Source: Ricordea florida (Eukaryota > Cnidaria > Anthozoa > Corallimorpharia > Ricordeidae). Taken from it: a stretch of DNA of 64,000 nt. Shown here one piece after another: positions 48,428 through 58,258 of this stretch. How positions within the stretch are numbered: position 1 is the stretch's first letter; each line of letters begins with the position of its first letter. The translations under genes and the position numbers were made by a program. The stretch lies in NCBI GenBank assembly GCA_949710005.1, contig OX453282.1, positions 13,144,236-13,208,235 of the forward strand. The letters run 5' to 3'. A model generated the notes under the pieces. That model saw nothing but the letters and a program-made list of their open reading frames with translations. It did no database searches and was not told the DNA's origin.

Positions 48428-48613
48428 CGGTTATAAAATGCCTCAAGCCAACAAAGAATGCCACTGCGTCAGGAGGATCAATGAAGATTCACAGTCCAAG
48501 CCTCACCACAAAAATGAATTTAAAAACGTTAGATAAAGCAAGGACGGACAACTTCTGACGATAAAATCGTCATCGTTATCGTCAGAAGTTGTCCGTCCTT
48601 GCTTTATCTAACG

Positions 48614-48648
<35 letters not shown>

Positions 48649-49675
48649 CAAAGAGAAATACTACTCAGAATTCAGTAATCACATTTGCTTTATTTTAAAA
48701 TGATCACATTGATCACTGATAATATTGCAGAACCAGTACTTTATAGTGACACAGGGTATACATTCCGTTGAAAATGTTTAACATAACTGCTAGATCAAGA
48801 AAATTTACAATATTTTCACTGTTGCAATGATATCAGATCACATCGTTATAAATGATTGCTATAACAACTGCAACTCTCTGTGTTGGGAATTACTTCAAAC
48901 TGGAAACGCTATCGTTTTATTATGAAAAATACCTATTTACATTCTCTTGTAATCTGTTGGTCGTCTTCCGATTCCGGTTTTAGACTAATAGAATTATTTT
49001 CCAGAGACATCTCCAATCGTTGAAGTCGTTCTTACTCGGTGTCCCTTCTAAGTCGTTTTGCTAAATGTAGTACACCAATATATTTCGTTATGTAATCGTT
49101 CACTCATGTCCTGTATTTCTATCAATAACACATTCAAATTCAAAACTAACTTGATTGAATTCCTGGTCCTTTTCCCTGCTGTTTCGTTTGCCTTTTTCTG
49201 GAGCGAGCAGTTGTTGTCTTGGCTGCGATTTCTGTTGTTATTCTCCCTGCTGTCGTTTCTCTATCCCTGCTTTGAGTCGTGCTTTCCTCGTGTTGATTTT
49301 CACGGTATTCGAACTTACTCGGCGACGATCTCGTGCTAATATTTCTTGAATATCTTGGAGATCACCTTGCTGGGATGTACTTCCAGGACGAGTGAAATCG
49401 GTTTCCACAAAATTTACATTACTTTCAAAAAGGCATCACCGAATAATGGCGGAAATTCAGCGTTCTCAAGTGCGTTACTATTGCCAGGTAACCTGGCCTG
49501 CGAACGGACACCTTTAAAATATAGATATATATAAACATATATATAAATATATATATATACATATATAAAAACTCTCGGCTCGATTTACTCGGGCTTGCGA
49601 GCCACGTGGTCTGACCGGAACCGACACGATTAGTAACCTCGCTACGCTCGGCCTTCGGCCTCGCTTCGCGAGGAA
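46352..49675 (+). mobile_element. Helitron-like element, copy 7
   Basis: Complete copy from CTAGAAATACGACTCCCGC to CTTCGCGAGGAA, lengthened by a (TA)n-rich insertion at about 48277-48648 that holds two diverged hairpin-related sequences and the 43-bp fold-back. Close in sequence to the inverted copy 5. Confidence 0.7.
48522..48618. repeat. Perfect 43-bp fold-back
   Basis: Arms 48522-48564 and 48576-48618 are exact complements with an 11-nt loop; the arm starts AAAAACGTTAGATAAAGCAA. It is embedded in (TA)n arrays. It looks like a short MITE or snap-back insertion. Confidence 0.85.
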
Positions 49676-50845
49676 TAAAGGACGGTGCTCGCGTCATCCC
49701 CCGGCTTTGAGCAGTGAAAAAAGTGGCGGAATTTTTCAAAGAGTTTACCAGCTTTTCGTAAAATATTCTGAACGAGCTCGAACAAAACATCCCTTACACT
49801 TAGAAGAATGCGAAGATAAAGAGCTCTGGGAAAATGTAGATATAGAGACCGAGTTAAACAACTAAGTCAGCACTTGTAAAAACGGGGAGTTAAATTAAGA
49901 AAAACAGGAGTACGACATCAACCAGGAAACCATCAAACAATGGCGTTTTTGAATGAAACAATAAAATTGCCAAGCAAAATACAGTTCGGTTGGTTTCAGT
50001 GCCAAGCTATGCAAAACAACAACGTGAAGTGACCAATTTACAAGTCTTCTCCGCTGAAGACGTGAAGGTTGACGGCAAAAATTCGAAATGGACTGCACAC
50101 GGACTAAGTGGAAAATTCTACAGTTTCAAAGAAAAATGAAAACGATATGAAACTTGCCTACCGTCAACAGTACAAGAGGAAGACAAATCCACTTTTGTCA
50201 CTGGTACAGTACTCGGCGTTGTAGTCTTGGTTTCTTAAATTGAGCTTCCTTACGTCGCAGTTAGTAAAAACGACAAACAGTACGGATTAAACACGCAGAA
50301 ATTTGCTTGTGTGTCGAATTCATCTATCCACAACATTATCATAAAAACAGAGACTAAAAGCACAAAAGAAAACAGCAGTTCTCGCATTGACATAAACTGA
50401 GCGTTGTCCATTCAGAAAACATGGCACAGTCTTTAGTTTCAGCAACAAGCCAAGCAGTTCGTCTTGTTTGTTTTCTTCTGTTAAATTCCACAAATGTTTT
50501 TCTCCTGTTATTGTCTTCATGGGCCATAATTTGACTGGATTTCGATTAATTTAAGACTTGAGAATGTTTAAAAATATCTTGACTGAGCTGAAAAAATCTC
50601 GCGTTCAAAAACTTTTCAGTGCTTTGCGTTCGAACTTTGATGGTTTGACAGCCTTTGTCTTTTGAACCAATGAGAGTGTTGGACGTATTCTTACAAGCTC
50701 GCTGATTGGCCCAAATTGCTGTACTTTATCAGAGTATAAAGGACAGTGCTGACGACATTCAGCGCGCGCGCTGAAAAAAAAATACTGGGAGTTGATCGAA
50801 AATAAAAGCTCGTTTTTGTGGAAAATCGCTAGTTCTTTATTATAA
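49676..50845. other. Unassigned DNA inside the nest
   Basis: About 1.2 kb without tandem repeats. Short frames (about 60-80 codons) exist on both strands but none has recognisable features. A TATAAAGGACAGTGCTGACG segment near 50735 echoes TAAAGGACGCTG at 45750 and TAAAGGACGGTGCTCGCG at 49676, so it may belong to a larger repeat cut up by the insertions. Confidence 0.4.
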
Positions 50846-51034
50846 AACAAATAAATAAGCCTCCTCTGGGCTTTGTTCTGTTATCAAGCACTTAGGAGGT
50901 GACGAGAGCACTCAAGAAGTAGGGAGAAACACTCGCCTGCGGCTCGTGTTTCCCCATACACTTCTTTCGTGCTCTCGTCACCTCCTGCGTGCTTTATAAC
51001 AGAACAAAGCCCAGAGGAGGCTTATTTATTTGTT
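50846..51034. repeat. Fold-back with ~66-bp arms
   Basis: Arms about 50846-50912 and 50968-51034 (outer sequence AACAAATAAATAAGCCTCCT) pair with a few mismatches around a ~55-nt loop. It interrupts the (TA)n tract of the last Helitron-like fragment. Family familiar from coral DNA; recall only. Confidence 0.75.
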
Positions 51035-51038
51035 AAAT

Positions 51039-51069
<31 letters not shown>

Positions 51070-51179
51070 TAAAAACTCTCGGCTCGATTTACTCGGGCTT
51101 GCGAGCCACGTGGTCTGACCGGAACCGACACGATTAGTAACCTCGCTACGCTCGGCCTTCGGCCTCGCTTCGCGAGGAA
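51035..51179 (+). mobile_element. Helitron-like terminal fragment, copy 8
   Basis: (TA)n tract plus the G+C-rich terminal module ending CTTCGCGAGGAA at 51179. The next base, 51180, is Gypsy sequence. Same orientation as copy 2 at 35144, so these two could be the outer ends of one element into which the others inserted. Confidence 0.65.
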
Positions 51180-51850
51180 CTAGCACCAGAGTCTATAATG
51201 ACTTTAATAGTCTTATCTGCAATCTCTTGCTGCTGTGTGTTCCCGTCATCTAGACAGTGTAGAACACGCAGAAATTATCATTTCTTGCAGAGTTCCCATC
51301 AGTCTCGTCCTAGGTTACTTGACGTACATTACGTTGGCCCTGTGAACTCCCTCCACTTTGTCCATGGCTTTGTTTTCTTCCAGAGTTTCCACGACCCCGA
51401 CTCAAACTCCGACCGGAATCTTGCACTTCACTCTGTTTGGAGTGAAAGCACACTTCGAAATGACCCACGTTAACACATTTCCCGCACAATGTTCGGCTAA
51501 CTTCTGCAAGCATGTGATGAAAATGTTAATGGTTTCTCCACAGGTTGGATGAGCTGCAAGAAACGCCTGTCTTGCCATTGGCGCGTTTTTCTCGGTTTGA
51601 AATGTTCGAATAGCCTGTCCATAGCTTTGCTGGAATCCTTCGCTTTACCTCGTTTGTCGGCAGGAATTGAGTTATTAAAACGTCTCTGACTTGAGGCCCG
51701 GCAAGGTAAAGTAGAAGCGCCCTCTTCTGAGTTGGGTCGCTGATTCCTGACACAGTCACGTACAATTCGAATTTGTCTTTCCAAGTTAACCATCTTGTGT
51801 GAGAGTAGCTGGCCCGCCCACAGCGTCGAACGCTTGTAAACCTTGCACCT
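51180..51850 (-). pseudogene. Ty3/Gypsy gag and protease start
   Basis: On the minus strand: a Gypsy gag-like segment (WKDKFELYVTVSGI, ALLLYLAGPQVRDV) near 51795-51690, a frame change, then a degenerate zinc knuckle (CGKCVNVGHFEVC, one residue short before the last Cys), a Ser/Gly/Arg-rich linker, and finally the aspartic-protease active-site triad D-S-G at about 51188-51193 followed by the insertion point. The gag N-terminus is replaced by the 9-bp minisatellite at 51850. Confidence 0.7.
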
Positions 51851-54800
51851 TCTACCTTTACTACACTTACTACACATACTACACTTACTACACTTGCTAC
51901 AGCTACCACACGTATTACACTTACTTCAGCTACTACAGATACTATACTTACGAAAACTGCTACAGCTACTACAATTACTACAACTACTACAGCTACTAAA
52001 GCTGACAACACTTACTACACTTACTATGGCTACTACACCTATTACAGCAAATACAGCTACTACATTTACTACACCTTCTACACATACTACACTTACTACA
52101 CTTACTATAGCTACTACACTTACTACACTTACTACACTTACTACACTTAATACAGCTACTAAACTTACTACTTTTTTTACTGCTACTAAACTTAGTACAC
52201 GTACTACACTTACAACAGCTACTACAAATACTTCAATTACTACAGCTACTACACTTACTACACTTACTGCACTTACTACAGCTACTGCAGCTACTACACT
52301 TAATACAATTACAACACTTACTACAGTTACAACAGCTACTACAGATACTACACTTACTAGAATTATAACGGCTACTACAGATACTTCACTTACTACAGCT
52401 ACTAAAGCTACTACAGCTTCTACACTTACGACATTTACTACAGCATCTAATAATACCACAGCTACAATACTTAGTACAGCTACTACACATGCTACACTTA
52501 CTACACTTACCTCACTTATTACAGCTACTACACTTACTACACTTACAACAGCTACTGCACTTACTACACTTACTACATTTACTACACCTACTCCAGATAC
52601 TACACTTACTACACTTAATACACTGACTGCGGCTACTACAGATACTACACTTATTACACTTGCTGCAGCTACTTATATTACTTCACTTACTACAGCTACT
52701 ACACTAATAAACTTACTACACTTACTCAGCTACTGAGGCTACTACACTTAATACAGATACTACACTTCTACACTTATTACAGCTACTACAGCTACTACCG
52801 CTTCTACAGGTACTATTGTAATTACTACACTTACAACAGTTTCTACAGCTAGCACAGCTACTACACTTACTACTGTTACTACAGGTTTTACAGGTACTAC
52901 AGGTACTACAGCTACTACACTTGCTACAGCTACTACAGCTACTACACCTGCTACACTTACTACAGCTACTACAGCGACTATAGTTATTACAGTTACTACA
53001 CATACTACAGCTACTACACTTATTACAGCTATTAGAATCACTACACTTACTAAATTTACTATAGCTACTATACTAACTACACTTACTAAACTTATCACAA
53101 TTACCACAGCTATTACACTCACTACACTTACTAAATTTACTATAGCTACAAGACTTACTACACTTATTACACTTACTACAGCTACTACATTTACTACAGC
53201 TACTGCAGATACTACACTTGCTAGACTTGCGAAAGTTACTACACTTATAACAGCTCCTACAGCTACTACGTTTACTACACTTACAATGGCTACCACACTT
53301 ATTACAGCCACTACAGCTACTACATTTACTACAGCTACTTTACTTACTACAGTTTTTATACCTACTACAGATACTTCACTTGCAACACTTACAAGAGATA
53401 TGACAGCTACCAGAGATCCTATAGTACTACAGCTAAGGCAGATACTAAACTTACTACACATACTACAGCTACAACAGATGCTACATATGCTCAATTACTA
53501 CAGCTACTACACTAGCTAGCCCTACTACACTTACTATAGCTACCATTCTTTCTACACTTACTACACTTACTACAGCCTCTATACTTACAACACTTACTAC
53601 AGCTACTACACTTACCACACTTACAACAGCTACTACAGGTAGTTCACTTACTACAGCTACTAAAGCTACTTACTACGCTTACTAAACTTACTACAGCTAC
53701 TACAGCCACTACAGCTACTACACTTACAACAGTTACTTCACTTACTATAGTTCCTACAGCTACCAGAGATACTACAGGTACTACAGCTACGGGAGATACC
53801 TAACATACTTCTCATACTTCAGCTACTACAAATACTACAGATACTACACTTACTACAGCAACTAGAATTACTACCCTTACTACACTTTGTACACTTACAA
53901 CATTGACTACAGCTACTACACTTACTACACCTAGTACACTTATTACACTTACTACAGCTACTACAGCTACTACAGCTACCACACTTACTAGAACTATAAC
54001 AGCTACTAACGCTACTGCACTAACTACACTTACTACAGATACTTTAGCTACTACACTTACTAATAATGGTACACATCCTACACTTGCTACGGAACCTACG
54101 GATACTACTGCTACTACATTTACTACAGCAACTATACTTACTACATTTACTACACTTAGTACAGCTACTCCAGTTACTACACTTACTACACTTACAATAG
54201 CTACTACACTTACTACACTTACTACAGCTTCTACAGGTACTACAGATACTTTACTTACTACAGTTAATACTCTTACTACAGCTGCTAAAGATACAACAGC
54301 TGCTACACTTACTACAGCTACTACAGGTACTACACTTACTACAGCTGCTGCACAGAATACAGTTACTACACTTAGTACAGCTACTACACTAATTAGCGTT
54401 ACTACACATTCTACACTTACTACACTTACTACATCTTACTACACTTACTACAGCTACTACGGATACTACACTTGCTACACTTCTTACACTTACTTTACTT
54501 ATTACAGCTACTACACTTACTAAACTTACAACAGCTACTGCACTTACTACACTTACTACAGCTACTACCGATACTACAGCTACTACAGGTACTACAGCTA
54601 CGGGAGATACTTAACTTACTTCAGCTACTACCGATACTACAGATACTACACTTACTACAGCTACTAGACTTGCTACCCTTACTACACTTTGTACACTTAC
54701 CACATTGACTACAGCTACTACACTTACTACACCTAGTACACTAACTACACTTACTAAATTTACTATAGCTACTAGACTTATTACACTTACTACACTTACT

Positions 54801-55015
54801 AAAGCAGACACTACATTTACTACACCTACTAAACTTACTACAGCTATTACAGATACTAAAGTTACTGCACTTAGTAAAGCTACTACACTAACTACACTTA
54901 CTACAGTTACTACAGCTACTACAGATACTACACTTACTACAGCTGCTACATTTACTAAAGCTACTACACTTACTGCACTTACTACCCCTACTGCAGATAC
55001 TACACTTACTACACC
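51851..55015 (-). repeat. 9-bp minisatellite array, inverted relative to 31085-31985
   Basis: Units ACTACACTT, ACTACAGCT and variants (CTTACTACA on other phase) over 3.1 kb. Thr-rich (TTLTT, TTATT), Val-rich and Cys/Ser-rich frames up to 297 codons arise only from the three-codon period. No gene called. Confidence 0.9.
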
Positions 55016-55524
55016 AGGAGCGAATCACGCCGGAGCCTCCATCTACCATGAATATGGGCAACCGCGTATTTACACCTTAGGTTATTTTTAGACTTCTTTT
55101 TCCCGCAAAACTTTGATGCCTCTCGCGTCGTTAATTTTAATAAGATGGCGGACCTCCATCGAGAGGAAGGGAATGGAACTTCTGCTTAAATCCACCGTTC
55201 TTCCCCTTGTTTTAGGCATGTTAAGCCCATCGCACACGTTGTCCCAAGGACTGATCGGTATAGGCAATGTTAAATCTATTGCTGGTCCTGTCCAGAGTTT
55301 TTACTCCATTTCTTGTAAAGTTTGGCACGTTCGTAGCTCTCAAGCTCGCCAGGATGATTTCAACGGGCGATGGTTTCGTGTTCAGTGTGGTAAATGTCTT
55401 CGGGCACATGGCTATATAAAAGGGCGCATCGACGACAAAAATAACACTGCTAAAGGCAAGAAATATCAACGCCAAAGTCCTTTCAGCAATTACCCCATCA
55501 AATACCTTTCTCCTAAATAATAAA
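55016..55524 (+). other. G+C-richer segment with an unrecognised 135-codon frame
   Basis: A frame at 55113-55520 has a hydrophobic middle and a C-x2-C pair (VQCGKCLRAHGY) followed by a Lys-rich tail. AAGATGGCGGAC at 55140 resembles a YY1-type promoter motif with a short ATG frame of its own. It might be an exon or part of a repeat. I recognise no family and would not rely on it as a gene. Confidence 0.25.
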
Positions 55525-55868
55525 GGTTGAACTAGTGAGCAGCACGTCTGCGAACTCTTAGAGTTGTAAAACGATTTATTTTATGCTACGCGTTTCGTGT
55601 GACTAAATTTAAAACTGATGGCCCCAAATTGTGTCACGCACAAAATATGTCATTCCTTGCACACCTTTTCCTCTGTTTTCTACATGCAAATCCGCTCTCG
55701 TCGGAGCGATTTTACGTAACTAAACTGTTATTAGTATCTTTTGTAGGTATATATATAAGTCATTTGCGTTGTATTGTAAAACATCACTAAATAAGTGTCC
55801 GTTAGTCACACGAAACCCTTAGGATAAAATAAATCGAGTTTGCAGATGTGCTACTCACTAGTTCAATC
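55525..55868. mobile_element. MITE-like element with long imperfect inverted ends
   Basis: Left arm 55525-55605 and right arm 55803-55868 are inverted copies (GGTTGAACTAGTGAGCAGCA against GCTACTCACTAGTTCAATC); the left has about 14 extra bases. About 200 bp of AT-rich interior. No transposase. Confidence 0.65.
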
Positions 55869-56384
55869 TTAAAAAATTTTTTTCCACACAACAGAAAATG
55901 CTGCTTTTCTTTTTTTTGGGATATTTGTGCTATAGCATTCCTTTGCTAAAGTGACAAATTTAGTGGCAACGCCAGTGATTAAAAGACTCAAATTTTCGTT
56001 CTGCTCCTGGACTACTATATGGGCCAAGTTATAAGTACGTTTTTAGGTTAAGTGGGGGGTCCCCAGTCCTTTTTAGCTTAAGGCTCATAAGTACGTTTTA
56101 GGTTTGGGAGGGTCTGCTAAGTTCATAAGTACGTTTTAGGTTTGGGAGCCTAGGGAGGGGTAAGTCTCTGTAAAGTATATAAGCACGTTTTGGCTTTGGG
56201 AGGGTTTGCAAAGTCTCGGCCAAGCTGAGGGGCCGACAGGCGGAGCGAGCCGCGCGAGTGGAGGGAGAGTCTCTGCAAAGAGGGGCAAGTCTCTGTAAAG
56301 TTTATGGGTACGTTTTGGGTTTGGGAGGGGTTGCGGACAGGCGAAGGGCGAATCTATCCGCGAAAAATTTGAAAATAATTACGG
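55869..56384 (+). repeat. Interspersed TAAGTACGTTTTAGGTTTGG motif, five copies
   Basis: The motif (variants) occurs near 56030, 56088, 56123, 56179 and 56303, each followed by a G-rich GGGAGGG-type tail in the last four. AAGTCTCTGTAAAGT recurs near 56162 and 56286, with a related GAGTCTCTGCAAAG at 56267. Spacing is irregular. It directly precedes the first viral gene, so it may be host repeat DNA or the end of the viral module. Confidence 0.6.
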
Positions 56385-56393
56385 TTTAAAAGA
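56385..56393 (+). promoter_or_regulatory. TTTAAAAGA box upstream of Cys/His-repeat gene
   Basis: TTTAAAAGA starts 38 nt before the ATG at 56423. The same or near-same box precedes the two other plus-strand genes of this module (56860 and 61895). Likely TATA-like core element; inferred. Confidence 0.45.
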
Positions 56394-56422
56394 GAAATTA
56401 GAGAAATACAATACAATACTAA

Positions 56423-56812
56423 ATGGATCAAAAATTACAAAGTTTGAATGTTCCACAACTAAAATTTATTGCAAGGCAGTTGGAAATTAAGGGGCGCCAT
56501 AAAATGAGTAAAGCTGTTTTAATTAATGAGTTGAAAAAATTTCCAGATGAGGATATTGATAAGTTATTTTCAAAAGCTATTTTAATGTATAATAATTATT
56601 ATTATTATTGTGAACATGGAATTAAAAAATATTCTTGTAAAGAATGCGGCGGATCACAAATATGCGTTCATGGGAAAAGAAAAGCTTACTGCGTACTATG
56701 TGATGGTTCAGAAATATGTTTTCATAACAAGCAAAAAAGTTTTTGTAAAGAATGCGGTGGTTCACAAATATGCGAACATAATAAACAAAAGTATCATTGT
56801 AAGGAATGTTGA
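56423..56812 (+). CDS. SAP-like protein with four CxH..CxxC repeats (129 aa)
   Basis: Short homologue of the 198-aa protein at 3318-3914. The N-terminus (LNVPQLKFIARQLEIKGRHK then a KAVLINELKKF helix) matches the SAP-like region. Four units of C-x-H-x6-C-x2-C follow, ending in the last codon before the stop. The difference of four units fits expansion or loss of a 54-bp repeat. Probably nucleic-acid binding; inferred from the two domains. The stop is followed at 8 nt by a palindromic hairpin. Confidence 0.7.
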   Translation: MDQKLQSLNVPQLKFIARQLEIKGRHKMSKAVLINELKKFPDEDIDKLFSKAILMYNNYYYYCEHGIKKYSCKECGGSQICVHGKRKAYCVLCDGSEICFHNKQKSFCKECGGSQICEHNKQKYHCKEC

Positions 56813-56819
56813 AAATTTT

Positions 56820-56848
56820 GTTATGTAACCTTATTTTGGTTTCATAAC
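56820..56848 (+). terminator. Hairpin after Cys/His-repeat gene, right copy
   Basis: GTTATGTAAC (56820-56829) and GTTTCATAAC (56839-56848) pair over 9 of 10 bp with a 9-nt loop. Same place as 3226-3255 in the left copy. Confidence 0.5.
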
Positions 56849-56859
56849 AAAAATTGATA

Positions 56860-56868
56860 TTTAAAAAG
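56860..56868 (+). promoter_or_regulatory. TTTAAAAAG box upstream of unknown 209-aa gene
   Basis: TTTAAAAAG lies 30 nt before the ATG at 56890 in an A-rich leader. Variant of the TTTAAAAGA box. Confidence 0.4.
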
Positions 56869-56889
56869 AAAAAACAATAAAAGAAAAAA

Positions 56890-57519
56890 ATGAAAGAATT
56901 AAATCTCGAGTATTTCAACATTAAGAATCTTAATATTTGCGATTTTATAGAGGAAATAAAAGAAGATTTATTAAAAAAATTGGTGAAAAATAGGGAATAT
57001 ATAACTTGCGATTTTTCAGAGGAAATTACTTTAAACCACCCAATAGATTTTTTTGTGGAATATTATAACAAAAATTATGATTTCACGCATCATATTTATT
57101 TTGGTGAAAAAACAAATTTTGGAGTTGGTGGAATTAACACTAATAAATTTGCGGAAAAAATTTTAGAAGTAGCTAATGAAGATTTTTTTGAAAATGAATA
57201 TGAATATGATATTGATCCATCTTATGGTATGGTTATTGTAAACGGAGAGGCAATTGATTATTTTTATGAAAATGATGTTTATCTCGCTTATCATGATGTG
57301 GAATGCCGAATTGAGGAATTTGATAAAAATTTTGTAATAAAAAAAATACATGTAAGTGTTAATTTAAATGAACATAAGATTGCGCATAAAGAGTTATTTT
57401 TCAAACCATTAGATGCTGAATTAATCGAGGTAGCAATGCATCCATCAAGGTATTTAGATTGGTATGTCAATTTTGAGGAATTAAGAGATTTGAAAGAACG
57501 TTGGTGTAAAAAAGATTAA
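56890..57519 (+). CDS. Unknown conserved viral protein (209 aa)
   Basis: Intact version of the gene that carries a nonsense codon at 2557-3177. Acidic, rich in Asn, Glu, Tyr and Phe, with no signal peptide or membrane segment. Conserved blocks between the copies: IKEDLLKKL, FGVGGINTNKF, YENDVYLAYHDVEC and HPSRYLDW near the C-terminus. I recognise no family. It converges with the penton-like gene; both end at the 57524-57555 hairpin. Its place beside the Cys/His-repeat gene on the strand opposite the capsid genes suggests a non-structural role. Confidence 0.7.
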   Translation: MKELNLEYFNIKNLNICDFIEEIKEDLLKKLVKNREYITCDFSEEITLNHPIDFFVEYYNKNYDFTHHIYFGEKTNFGVGGINTNKFAEKILEVANEDFFENEYEYDIDPSYGMVIVNGEAIDYFYENDVYLAYHDVECRIEEFDKNFVIKKIHVSVNLNEHKIAHKELFFKPLDAELIEVAMHPSRYLDWYVNFEELRDLKERWCKKD

Positions 57520-57523
57520 TAAT

Positions 57524-57555
57524 GTTATATAACTTTTGAGTAATAGTTATGTAAC
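57524..57555. terminator. Convergent-gene hairpin, right copy
   Basis: GTTATATAAC (57524-57533) and GTTATGTAAC (57546-57555), 10-bp stem with one G-U and a 12-nt loop, between the stops of the 209-aa gene (+) and penton-like gene (-). Confidence 0.6.
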
Positions 57556-57573
57556 AAAAAAGTCCTCGGTAAT

Positions 57574-58209
57574 TTATCTAAATCTTAAACTAAAAGTTAT
57601 GGGTGAACCCTTCAGATCAAGTTTTCCCCATTCATTGTCTAAGATAGTTAAATCAAAGTGGTTTATGGGGCTTTCATATTTTTGAACCGGAATTGTCGGA
57701 TAATCCTTTGAGGGTATGTTTGCGAGTAGGTGTGATGGTGTGAGTTTCACAAGTTCTCCATATTTGGTGTTATTCATATATGACGACCTATTATCCACTA
57801 TGCTACACATAAGTCTCAACGGCTCCTTAAACTGTATATTTATGGGGTATAATTTTCCAGGATTTATAACTTCAGGCACACCTAAACCAAACGCCAACCC
57901 TCTCGTAAGTTTTATTTTGAAGTTCTTATTGGAATAAAGATAGTCAACAGTGTCTGTCTCAATGATTGTTATCTTTTCCCTATCAGTATCATTAAGAAAG
58001 ATTGATTGAATATCACGCAACGAATATGAACCAGGCTGTATTATTATTAGGGGCTGATTATTATCTTTGAATAATATCTGTTGATCCTTGAAATTAATCA
58101 GTCTTTTGGTTTTTATATTACAATCCAGGAGCTGTATCTCACGAAGATTTTTAAGAGGAGGATCTAAATAAATCCTGGTTTCTGAATCGTACATTGTAAT
58201 ACTGAGCAT
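57574..58209 (-). CDS. Penton-like minor capsid protein candidate, right copy (211 aa)
   Basis: Same length as and similar throughout to the gene at 1861-2496. Starts MLSITMYDSETRIYLDPPLK; internal blocks PGSYSLRDIQSIF, EPLRLMCSIVDNRSSYMNN and SKDYPTIPV; ends GSPITFSLRFR. Beta-rich composition and position fit a single-jelly-roll penton protein. The box TCTAAAGG at 58235-58242 begins 33 nt upstream of the ATG, inside the hairpin 58213-58258. Intact. Confidence 0.5.
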   Translation of the reverse strand: MLSITMYDSETRIYLDPPLKNLREIQLLDCNIKTKRLINFKDQQILFKDNNQPLIIIQPGSYSLRDIQSIFLNDTDREKITIIETDTVDYLYSNKNFKIKLTRGLAFGLGVPEVINPGKLYPINIQFKEPLRLMCSIVDNRSSYMNNTKYGELVKLTPSHLLANIPSKDYPTIPVQKYESPINHFDLTILDNEWGKLDLKGSPITFSLRFR

Positions 58210-58212
58210 TTT

Positions 58213-58258
58213 TGTTTTGATTACATCATATTCTCCTTTAGATTACGTAATCAAAACA
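58213..58258 (-). terminator. Hairpin between capsid candidate and penton-like gene, right copy
   Basis: 12-bp perfect stem: TGTTTTGATTAC (58213-58224) against GTAATCAAAACA (58247-58258). It abuts the capsid-candidate stop and encloses TCTAAAG. Matches 1812-1858 in position and sequence while the loop has diverged. Confidence 0.65.

Noticed and set aside
51843-52736. 297-codon open frame (Thr/Leu-rich) in the 9-bp minisatellite, and similar Val-, Leu- and Cys-rich frames at 31097-32028 and 51926-54811
   Set aside because: All follow from the three-codon repeat period; several frames and both strands are open at once and there is no non-repeat domain or start signal.
55113-55520. 135-codon frame as a host gene
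   Set aside because: No recognisable domain, no exon signals I can support; kept only as a low-confidence note.
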